In this document: one piece after another, positions 26,977-34,240 of the stretch
How positions within the stretch are numbered: the stretch's first letter is position 1
How the letters are laid out: every line of letters begins with the position of its first letter
Assembly (NCBI GenBank): GCA_003481745.1
Contig: QULP01000004.1
Location: forward strand, 310,001-374,000
From: Firmicutes bacterium OM04-13BH
Lineage (GTDB): Bacteria; Bacillota; Clostridia; Lachnospirales; Lachnospiraceae
DNA: 64,000 nucleotides
Direction: 5' to 3'
Position numbers and translations under genes: made by a program
Notes under the pieces: generated by a model
Told to the model about the DNA's origin: nothing
The model's input: the letters and a program-made list of their open reading frames with translations, nothing else
Databases searched by the model: none

Positions 26977-27019
26977 GTTTCATATCTCACTTTAGTTCGA
27001 TTTGAATTTTTGATTTAAC

Positions 27020-28396
27020 TTACATCAATCCTGGTAAGAATCCCTGGAAGAGAGAAAGGATTGATACAAAAATCAGAATTGCAACACCGGCTACGAAACC
27101 ACCGATACTCCATCCTCTGATTGTATCCGGTACGGAGATTCCGAAGAAACGGCTGATTGCCCAGAATCCGGAGTCGTTTGGCATGGAAAGACCAATACCA
27201 CCGGCACAGATAGCAATCGCACACAGAATCGGAGATACTCCGGATGTAGCAATTGTACCAGCCATGATAGCTGCTGTTGTTGTAAGGGCTACAGTTGTAG
27301 AACCCTGTGCACAACGAATAATCTGGCAGATTACGAAGCACAGTACCAGAATCGGAATACTGAATCCGGAAAGTGTTCCTGCGATATAATCTGCAATACC
27401 TGTTGCCTGAAGAATTTTACCAAAAGCACCGCCGGCACCTGTGATAAGAAGAATCAGACCAACCTGGTCAGCACCTTCTGACATAATTGTTGTGATAGAT
27501 TTTGTCAGATATTTTCTGGAAACTAATGCGGCATATAAAACACCGACTAACATAGCAAAGTTTTTATTACCAATGAAGGAAACAAACGGTATTTCTTTTC
27601 CTGCTGCTAACGGAACGAAACTTCCAAGAAGAATCAGGATAATCGGTACTAACAGAATAGACAGGGCTTTTAACGCTCCCATTCTTTCTTTTCCTGTTGT
27701 ATCTCCCATAGATGCAGCTTCTTCATCTAAATCATCAAATGTATAGAAATGTTTGTTTTTCTGGTCCTGTTTGTTGATGAATCCACCATAAACAATACCA
27801 CCTACAATCATACCTACAAATGCAGATACTAATGCGTAGAAGAAGAAAATACCAATTTCAATTCCAAGTTCCTCTGCAACTGCAAGTGGTGGTGCAGTCG
27901 GCAGTACCAGTGCGAATGTACATGTTGTAGCTACTGAAATTGCACATGCGAAAGTAACCATGGAAATTTTTGTTTTCTTGCATAATACTTTCAGCATCGG
28001 AGCAAACATGATATAAACTACATCTCCGAATACCGGAATACCTGTGATAAATCCTGAAATAGCAACTGCGATTGGAGATTTTTTATCGCCAAAAGCTTTT
28101 AAGACTTTATTTGCGATAGACTCAATACCGCCAGCCTCATACATGAATTTACCTAACATAACACCAAGACCGGTAACCATACCGATTCCACCAAGTGTAC
28201 CTCCAAATCCGTCTGTAACGGTCTGGGCAATCTCACCAAGTGGCATGTTCGCAACCACACCTGTAATGTAGCCAGTGAGCAGTAATGCTACGAAAGCGTT
28301 TACCTGAAATTTGATAATGAGTAACAGCAGAATTGCAATTGCAAGGATAAAGATTGCAACCAATGCCGGACCTGTTACGATTCCTCCTGAAAACAT
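27020..28396 (-). CDS. GntP family gluconate/idonate-type permease
   Basis: H+-coupled organic-acid permease, 458 residues with a dozen or so hydrophobic segments. Family stretches include GFGGTLGGIGMVTGLGVMLG, FITGIPVFGDVVYIMFAPM, GAGGAFGKILQATGIADYIA and the C-terminal SMPNDSGFWAISRFFG. GntP homologues carry gluconate, L-idonate and related acids, which matches the surrounding enzymes. It is monocistronic with its own promoter at 28494-28522 and the terminator at 26938-26976. Confidence 0.93.
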   Translation of the reverse strand: MFSGGIVTGPALVAIFILAIAILLLLIIKFQVNAFVALLLTGYITGVVANMPLGEIAQTVTDGFGGTLGGIGMVTGLGVMLGKFMYEAGGIESIANKVLKAFGDKKSPIAVAISGFITGIPVFGDVVYIMFAPMLKVLCKKTKISMVTFACAISVATTCTFALVLPTAPPLAVAEELGIEIGIFFFYALVSAFVGMIVGGIVYGGFINKQDQKNKHFYTFDDLDEEAASMGDTTGKERMGALKALSILLVPIILILLGSFVPLAAGKEIPFVSFIGNKNFAMLVGVLYAALVSRKYLTKSITTIMSEGADQVGLILLITGAGGAFGKILQATGIADYIAGTLSGFSIPILVLCFVICQIIRCAQGSTTVALTTTAAIMAGTIATSGVSPILCAIAICAGGIGLSMPNDSGFWAISRFFGISVPDTIRGWSIGGFVAGVAILIFVSILSLFQGFLPGLM

Positions 28397-28468
28397 ACCG
28401 TTTTCCTCCCTTTTTCTTTTTTCAATGCACCCTCAGAGCACATCTTATTTGGTTTTCATGTGACGTGT

Positions 28469-28522
28469 GACGTCGTATCCATTCCATGAGTAGACTGTAC
28501 CAGATTTTATACAAATAGTCAA
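28469..28522 (-). promoter_or_regulatory. Promoter and candidate operator of the GntP gene
   Basis: TTGACT (28517-28522), 17 bp, TACAGT (28494-28499). The minus-strand string GATACGACGTCACACGTCAC follows at about +9, sharing GATACGACGTnnnACG with the SDR operon promoter. Confidence 0.6.
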
Positions 28523-28639
28523 TAGGGCATTGTACATTCTGTGAGTTTTAGATAATTTTAAAGTTTATTTTTTGGTAAATTTTCACATAACTTTTTTGTA
28601 TGTTTTTTCTTCATTTTTATTTATCTCTTTTTTTTAAAA

Positions 28640-29344
28640 TTAAATGCCGAAATACTCCGGATAGTGTTCCAGAATATTCTGGAAATTTTTTCTGTAAATC
28701 CCAAGATGTCTGTCATAGAATTTTTTCAGGTCAAAGTCCTCTGTGTAGCCGATTAACAGCTGATGAAAAATTTTTTCATGTTCTTTCTGAATTGCTTCCA
28801 AATCCGTTTTACTCATAATTGCATCGAGATAACGAACACGGTCATAATGGGAACTGACTCTTCTGACTGCTCTCCAGACATTACTTTTATTTCCTGCCTG
28901 ATAAATTAACTGATGAAATTTATTGTCTAATTTAAAAAACGCATCAATACTGTCTTCATTTTTTTCTTCCAGTACTTTTTTCTGCAAATCCAGATTTTCT
29001 TTTATTTTTTCCACGTAATCCTGACTTAACGAACCTGCAAGCGTTGCAAGAATTTCCGGTTCTAAGACCGAACGCATAAAATAGCCTTCTTTTAACGTAT
29101 TAATGTTGATATAAGAAACTTTAGAACCGCTCTGTGGATACACTTCTACCAACATCTCTTCTTTTAACATAATGACTGCTTCATGTACCGGTGTCCGACT
29201 CACATGAAAAATTTCTGCAAGCTCTGCCTCATTTAACGTTTCTCCCGGAAGCAACTGCATGGTCATAATATTATCTCGAAGCACTCGATAGGCATACTCT
29301 CTATTGTTTTCTTTTTTTCTTCGTTCGCTGATTCTTAACTTCAT
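28640..29344 (-). CDS. GntR family regulator with FCD domain
   Basis: A 234-residue repressor-type protein. The winged helix is at about 15-75 (LPGETLNEAELAEIFHVSRTPVHEAVIMLKEE), then the helical FCD domain with FMRSVLEPEILATLAG, a metal-binding FHQLIYQAGN and HEKIFHQLL. It is divergent from the alcohol dehydrogenase gene. Perfect palindromes ACTAATATATTAGT (upstream of this gene) and AACTGATATATCAGTT (at the dehydrogenase promoter) are its probable operators, implying autoregulation plus control of the rightward genes. Confidence 0.88.
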   Translation of the reverse strand: MKLRISERRKKENNREYAYRVLRDNIMTMQLLPGETLNEAELAEIFHVSRTPVHEAVIMLKEEMLVEVYPQSGSKVSYININTLKEGYFMRSVLEPEILATLAGSLSQDYVEKIKENLDLQKKVLEEKNEDSIDAFFKLDNKFHQLIYQAGNKSNVWRAVRRVSSHYDRVRYLDAIMSKTDLEAIQKEHEKIFHQLLIGYTEDFDLKKFYDRHLGIYRKNFQNILEHYPEYFGI

Positions 29345-29374
29345 ATTTTTAGTTTTCCCCTTTTCTCGTCTTTT

Positions 29375-29388
29375 ACTAATATATTAGT
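29375..29388. promoter_or_regulatory. Candidate GntR operator 1 (ACTAATATATTAGT)
   Basis: Perfect 14-bp palindrome 31 bp upstream of the GntR start codon. It matches the palindrome at 29587-29600 at 12 of 14 positions, and the two differences preserve symmetry. Confidence 0.55.
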
Positions 29389-29544
29389 TTAGTTCTTTTT
29401 CTTTTTTACTCTGCTTTTATTTTACTATCCCTCTGCCTGTTACGTCAATTTTTTTCGAGCATTTTCCCCTGTATTTCCTTGTATTTTTCACGTTTTTGTA
29501 TATTTTTTACAGTTTTTCATTTTAATTCTTGGCAAAATTTATAG

Positions 29545-29601
29545 TTGCATCTTCGGTTCTGTTCTGATATATTAATGGCAGATGCAACTGATATATCAGT
29601 T
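29545..29601 (+). promoter_or_regulatory. Promoter of the alcohol dehydrogenase gene with candidate GntR operator 2
   Basis: TTGCAT (29545-29550), 17 bp, TATATT (29568-29573). A half-matching site CTGATATATTA overlaps the -10, and the perfect palindrome AACTGATATATCAGTT (29586-29601) starts a few bases after the expected transcription start. This is the classic geometry of a steric repressor. The rest of 29345-29730 is A/T rich with nothing else recognised. Confidence 0.6.
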
Positions 29602-29730
29602 TTCATCCATTATCAGAAGATGTATCCATTCCTTTTCTCTTCTGGTTTCTGATATTCAGATTGCAAAGAGAACCAGTAAAAAGCAAAAAGTAAAAGTGCT
29701 CCACTTTCCGGAGCAAAAGGAGATAAAATC

Positions 29731-30753
29731 ATGAAAGCAATTAAAGTAATCGAACCATTCAAAGTAGAAATCGTTGACGTACCAAACCCAACTATCAAAA
29801 AAGACGATGATGTTATCGTAAGAATCACTTCCGGCGGTATCTGTGGTTCTGATATCGGAATCTGGAACGGAACAAACTCTTTAGCTACTTATCCTCGTCT
29901 GATTGGTCATGAATTTGGCGGTATCGTTACAGAAGTTGGTTCTGCTGTTACTTCTGTAAAACCTGGTGACAAAGTTGCAGTTGACCCGGTTGTAAGCTGT
30001 GGACACTGCTATGCATGCCGTATCGGAAGACACAATGTCTGCTCCACACTTGAAGTTATGGGTGTTCACAGAGACGGTGGTTTCGCTGAATTTGTTGTTG
30101 CTGATGAGAAAAACATTCATAAATTCCATAAAGACTTTGACGAATCTTTACTCGGTCTGGTTGAACCATTTACAATCGGTGTAGAAATCAACAACCGTGG
30201 ACAGATTACAAAAGGCGATAAAGTCCTGATTATGGGTTCTGGCCCAATCGGTATCGCTGCAATGCAGGTTGCAAAAAGAAACGGTGCAGAAGTTATCATG
30301 ACTGACCTTGTAAAAGAACGTCTGGAAAAAGCAAAATCTATGGGAGCTGATGAAACTGTATTAGTTTCTGAAGATAACTTAGAACAGCGTCTGTTAGACT
30401 TCACAGATGGAGAAGGTATTCCGGTTGTTGTTGATACTGTATGTATTCCTTCTTCCTTTGAACAGGCTGTACAGCTTGCATGCCCTGCCGGACGTATCGT
30501 CTGCATCGGTCTGAAAAACCAGCCATCTTCTATCACAATGGCTGATATCACAAAGAAAGAACTGACTATCGTAGGTTCTCGTCTGAATAACAACTGCTTC
30601 GATGAAGTTATCGCAGGATTTGAAGATGGAACTCTGCATCCAGAACAGTTAATGACAAAAGCTTACAACTACAAAGACGTTATGGACGCATTAAATATGA
30701 TTAAAGAACATCCACAGGATGTATTAAAACTTGTTTTAAAATTTGAAGATTAA
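29731..30753 (+). CDS. Zinc-dependent alcohol dehydrogenase, idonate/sorbitol dehydrogenase-like
   Basis: Medium-chain dehydrogenase of 340 residues. Catalytic zinc residues lie in GGICGSDIGIWNG (Cys near 36) and IGHEFGG (His near 60). The structural zinc loop is CGHCYACRIGRHNVC (90-104), and the NAD motif is VLIMGSGPIGIAAMQVAK. A substrate among polyols or aldonates is likely; L-idonate 5-dehydrogenase or galactonate dehydrogenase are the best fits in this setting. AAAGGAG lies before the ATG, and the promoter with its palindromic operator is just upstream. Confidence 0.88.
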   Translation: MKAIKVIEPFKVEIVDVPNPTIKKDDDVIVRITSGGICGSDIGIWNGTNSLATYPRLIGHEFGGIVTEVGSAVTSVKPGDKVAVDPVVSCGHCYACRIGRHNVCSTLEVMGVHRDGGFAEFVVADEKNIHKFHKDFDESLLGLVEPFTIGVEINNRGQITKGDKVLIMGSGPIGIAAMQVAKRNGAEVIMTDLVKERLEKAKSMGADETVLVSEDNLEQRLLDFTDGEGIPVVVDTVCIPSSFEQAVQLACPAGRIVCIGLKNQPSSITMADITKKELTIVGSRLNNNCFDEVIAGFEDGTLHPEQLMTKAYNYKDVMDALNMIKEHPQDVLKLVLKFED

Positions 30754-30784
30754 TTAATTTTGCTACTCCCCCTTAAAGTGATAT

Positions 30785-30877
30785 GTGCTCTCGGAAGCTT
30801 TCTGTAAAAACTCCGAGAGTACATTAATAAAACAAAACCCTCTTATGATTCTGGTGCACCATGAAAGTGGTGCACCA
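30785..30877 (+). promoter_or_regulatory. Intergenic stem and twin TGGTGCACCA palindromes before the LarA gene
   Basis: After the dehydrogenase stop comes an 11-bp stem (CTCTCGGA / TCCGAGAG core, 30785-30822) without a U run. Then come two exact copies of the palindrome TGGTGCACCA (30852-30861 and 30868-30877) separated by 6 bp. The palindromes resemble TGGTATACCA-type GntR/UxuR sites, or could fold as a single hairpin in RNA. Confidence 0.5.
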
Positions 30878-30945
30878 TTTAAGACTAAGCCAAAATTTTA
30901 GTAACCCAATAATAAACTATAAAAAAAGCGAAAGGATTTTTGATT

Positions 30946-32214
30946 ATGAAAGAAATTTATATCACCAACAAAGAATCCGGAATTTCCATGGACGAAATCT
31001 CCAAAGCAATGGACGAACTTCTCTCTCAGTATCCAAATCTCAAAAAAGTATTGATTATCCCGCCTGATTTTACCCGCTGTTACTCTTACGCCGGCGAAAT
31101 TTCACAGATTTTATATAAAAAACTTGCTCCAGAAGCAGAAGTTCATGTAATGCCGGCACTTGGAACTCACATGGAAATGGACGAAGAAGAAAAACAAAAA
31201 ATGTTTGCAGGCGTGATTCCGAATGAAGCATTTTTAGTACATCACTGGCAGAAAGATACCATTTCTATCGGTACGGTTCCAAAAGAAGTCATTGAAGAAA
31301 TCTCTGAAGGCTTATACTCTACTGATATCGAAGTGGAAGTCAATGAAAAACTGATTCACGGCGGATATGATTTAATCCTCTCTGTTGGACAGGTGGTTCC
31401 TCATGAAGTAGTTGGTATGGCAAACTACAGCAAGAATCTTTTCGTTGGAGTCGGCGGACGCCAGATGATTAACAAATCCCACATGTTAAGTGCCATCTGT
31501 GGTATGGAAAAAGCTCTCGGTGTTGCAGATTCACCGGCACGAAAAGTATTTGACTATGCACAGCAGCATTTCCTTGACGGAAAACTTCCGCTGGTTTATA
31601 TTCAGACTGTTACAACTTTAAATGATGATGATTTGAAATTAAACGGTTTATACGTTGGTTCTTCCAGAAAACCATTTGAAAAAGCAGTGGAACTTTCCAC
31701 AGAATTAAACATTGTCCATGTAGAACGCAGAGCGAAAAAATTAGTGACTTACCTTGACCCGGATGAATTAAAGACAACATGGGTTGGAAATAAAGGAATT
31801 TACCGTACCAGAATGGCAGTTGCAGATGGTGGAGACTTAATTATTCTTGCTCCTGGTGTAAAAGCCTTCGGTGAAAATGAAGAAATGGATAAGATGACTC
31901 GTAAATACGGTTATAAAGGACGTGACTACGTGCTTGATTTATTTAACAAAGGTGCATTTGACAATAAGATTATGTCTGCTGCACACTTAATTCAGGGTTC
32001 TTCCGACGGACGTTTCACTATTACTTACTGCACCAAACCGGAAAATCTCTCCAAAGAAGAAATCAACAGTGTTGGCTACGAATGGATGGATTACAATGAA
32101 GCAGCTTCTTTATACAATCCAGACACCTTAAAAGAAGGCTGGAATACTCTTGAAAATGGAGAAGAAATTTACTTCGTAAAAACTCCGGCACTTGGACTTT
32201 GGAAAGTAGATTGA
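30946..32214 (+). CDS. LarA-family nickel-pincer racemase/epimerase
   Basis: DUF2088/LarA protein of about 422 residues. The likely counterparts of the catalytic and nickel-pincer residues of lactate racemase are His in GTHMEMDEEE, His in VVPHEVVGMA, Lys in NYSKNLFVGVGG and His in MINKSHML. LarA homologues include lactate and malate racemases and a D-gluconate 2-epimerase (GntE). The sugar-acid context makes an aldonate 2-epimerase the best guess. No larB, larC or larE cofactor genes are in the window, so the cofactor must be made elsewhere. Start ATG 30946 has AAAGGA nine bases upstream. Confidence 0.85.
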   Translation: MKEIYITNKESGISMDEISKAMDELLSQYPNLKKVLIIPPDFTRCYSYAGEISQILYKKLAPEAEVHVMPALGTHMEMDEEEKQKMFAGVIPNEAFLVHHWQKDTISIGTVPKEVIEEISEGLYSTDIEVEVNEKLIHGGYDLILSVGQVVPHEVVGMANYSKNLFVGVGGRQMINKSHMLSAICGMEKALGVADSPARKVFDYAQQHFLDGKLPLVYIQTVTTLNDDDLKLNGLYVGSSRKPFEKAVELSTELNIVHVERRAKKLVTYLDPDELKTTWVGNKGIYRTRMAVADGGDLIILAPGVKAFGENEEMDKMTRKYGYKGRDYVLDLFNKGAFDNKIMSAAHLIQGSSDGRFTITYCTKPENLSKEEINSVGYEWMDYNEAASLYNPDTLKEGWNTLENGEEIYFVKTPALGLWKVD

Positions 32215-32228
32215 TTTTTATTCTAATT

Positions 32229-32276
32229 TAAAACTCCCCCATATTTTCTCTCTTGAGAATATGGGGGAGTTTTTAG
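32229..32276. terminator. Bidirectional terminator between the LarA gene and pckA
   Basis: AAAACTCCCCCATATT / AATATGGGGGAGTTTTT hairpin between convergent genes. Confidence 0.9.
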
Positions 32277-32303
32277 TTTATCTTATTAAATTTCAAATAA
32301 GAA

Positions 32304-33908
32304 TTAAGCCTGAGGACCTGCAGAAACAAGTGCTTTACCAGCTTCGTTTCCTTCGTATTTAGCAAAGTTCTTAACGAATCTGCCAGCAAGATCTTTTGCT
32401 TTTGTTTCCCATTCGGAAGCATCTGCATAAGTGTCACGTGGGTCAAGAATTCCTGTATCAACACCTTTAAGTTCTGTTGGAACTTCAAAGTCGAAGAATG
32501 GAATTTTCTTAGTCGGTACATTTAAGATATCTCCGTTGAGGATTGCATCGATGATACCACGAGTATCTTTAATGGAGATACGTTTTCCGGTACCGTTCCA
32601 TCCTGTGTTAACGAGGTAAGCTTTTGCTCCGCTCTGTTCCATTTTCTTAACCAGTTCTTCTGCATATTTTGTCGGATGTAATTCCAGGAATGCCTGTCCG
32701 AAGCAAGCAGAGAAGGTAGGTGTTGGTTCTGTGATACCACGTTCTGTACCAGCTAATTTAGCTGTGAATCCAGACAGGAAGTAGTACTGTGTCTGTTCCG
32801 GTGTCAGGATAGATACTGGAGGAAGTACTCCGAAAGCATCTGCTGACAGGAAGATTACGTTCTTAGCTGCCGGTGCAGAAGATACCGGACGAACGATGTT
32901 TTCAATGTGGTTGATTGGATAAGATACACGTGTATTTTCTGTTACACTCTTATCTGCGAAGTCGATTTTTCCATCTTTGTCCAGAGTTACGTTCTCAAGA
33001 AGAGCGTCACGTCTGATTGCATTGTAGATGTCCGGTTCAGATTCTTTATCCAGGTTGATAACTTTTGCGTAGCATCCACCTTCAAAGTTAAATACTCCGT
33101 TGTCATCCCAACCGTGTTCGTCATCACCGATTAAGAGACGTTTCGGGTCTGTAGACAGAGTTGTTTTACCTGTTCCAGAAAGACCAAAGAAGATTGCTGT
33201 GTTTTCACCATTTAAGTCTGTATTTGCAGAGCAGTGCATGGAAGCAATTCCTTTTAATGGCAGGAAGTAGTTCATCATAGAGAACATACCTTTTTTCATT
33301 TCTCCGCCGTACCATGTGTTTACGATAACCTGTTCTTTGCTTGTAATGTTGAACATTACAGCTGTTTCAGAGTTTAATCCTAATTCTTTGTAGTTTTCAA
33401 CTTTTGCTTTAGATGCGTTGTAAACGATGAAGTCTGGCTCGAATACTTCCAGTTCTTCAGCTGTTGGTTTGATGAACATGTTTGTTACGAAATGTGCCTG
33501 CCAAGCTACTTCAACGATGAAACGGATAGCCATACGAGTATCTTTGTTTGCACCGCAGAATGCATCTACTACATAAAGTTTTTTGTTAGAAAGCTCTTTG
33601 ATAGCGATATCTTTTACAGTATCCCAAGCTTCTTTTGTAGCTGGGTGGTTGTCGTTTTTGTACTCATCAGAAGTCCACCATACAGTATCTTTTGAGTTTT
33701 CATCCATAACGATAAATTTGTCTTTAGGAGAACGTCCTGTGTAAACACCTGTCATAACGTTGACAGCGCCCAGTTCACTTTCCTGACCTTTATCGAATCC
33801 TTCCAGTTCCGGTTTTGTTTCTTCAGCGAATAATGTTTCGTAAGAAGGATTGTATACGATTTCTGTTGTTCCTGTAATGCCATACTTAGTTAAATTGATT
33901 TCTGCCAT
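32304..33908 (-). CDS. pckA: Phosphoenolpyruvate carboxykinase (ATP)
   Basis: Interconverts oxaloacetate + ATP and PEP + CO2 + ADP, 534 residues from ATG 33908 (AAAGGAG upstream). The longer frame to 33965 lacks an RBS. Visible: [14 protein letters not shown], the kinase-1a loop [16 protein letters not shown], the metal-binding [22 protein letters not shown], and the adenine/mobile-lid region near [15 protein letters not shown]. In fermentative gut anaerobes it often runs toward oxaloacetate; direction cannot be told from sequence. Confidence 0.97.
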   Translation of the reverse strand: MAEINLTKYGITGTTEIVYNPSYETLFAEETKPELEGFDKGQESELGAVNVMTGVYTGRSPKDKFIVMDENSKDTVWWTSDEYKNDNHPATKEAWDTVKDIAIKELSNKKLYVVDAFCGANKDTRMAIRFIVEVAWQAHFVTNMFIKPTAEELEVFEPDFIVYNASKAKVENYKELGLNSETAVMFNITSKEQVIVNTWYGGEMKKGMFSMMNYFLPLKGIASMHCSANTDLNGENTAIFFGLSGTGKTTLSTDPKRLLIGDDEHGWDDNGVFNFEGGCYAKVINLDKESEPDIYNAIRRDALLENVTLDKDGKIDFADKSVTENTRVSYPINHIENIVRPVSSAPAAKNVIFLSADAFGVLPPVSILTPEQTQYYFLSGFTAKLAGTERGITEPTPTFSACFGQAFLELHPTKYAEELVKKMEQSGAKAYLVNTGWNGTGKRISIKDTRGIIDAILNGDILNVPTKKIPFFDFEVPTELKGVDTGILDPRDTYADASEWETKAKDLAGRFVKNFAKYEGNEAGKALVSAGPQA

Positions 33909-33940
33909 CTTTACACTTACTCCTTTTCTTTCATTCCTCT

Positions 33941-33962
33941 GGAAGTGAATTTTCTCACTTCC
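33941..33962 (-). promoter_or_regulatory. 5'-UTR hairpin of pckA; gap 33909-34157
   Basis: Perfect 8-bp stem GGAAGTGA / TCACTTCC with a 6-nt loop, about 30 nt before the start codon and just downstream of a TATAAT (about 33973-33978). No U tract follows, so an mRNA stability or translational role is more likely than termination. Further upstream, GACGTCAGACGTC (34048-34060) is a tandem palindrome of unknown use. Nothing else was recognised in the gap. Confidence 0.45.
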
Positions 33963-34157
33963 CACTTAGTATTATACATGATATCTAAATAAAATCCATT
34001 AAAATTTTTATAAAATTTTTTATTTTTTCTATCTTTCACAATTATTCGACGTCAGACGTCCTTTTCTATGGTAAATTAATACAGTTTTGCTAAGATAAAT
34101 CTTCTTTTGCTCCCTTTGTTTTCCATTTTTTATGTTGTTTTGATTTCCTGTACACAC

Positions 34158-34204
34158 AAAAAGGATGTCCTTTACTCTCCCAAATAAATGACATCCTTTT
34201 TTTA
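34158..34204. terminator. Terminator after the LuxR-family gene
   Basis: AAAAAGGATGTC / GACATCCTTTTTTT hairpin with T/A runs on both sides. Confidence 0.8.
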
Positions 34205-34240
34205 TACCCTTTTTTCGATATCAATATCCCTTTTTATCCC

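Noticed and set aside
30117..30593. A 158-codon minus-strand frame opposite the alcohol dehydrogenase
   Set aside because: Antisense shadow with no RBS; the plus strand has full zinc and NAD motifs.
33909..33965. N-terminal extension of pckA
   Set aside because: AAAGGAG is spaced correctly for ATG 33908, and the extension covers the RBS and a 5'-UTR hairpin region.
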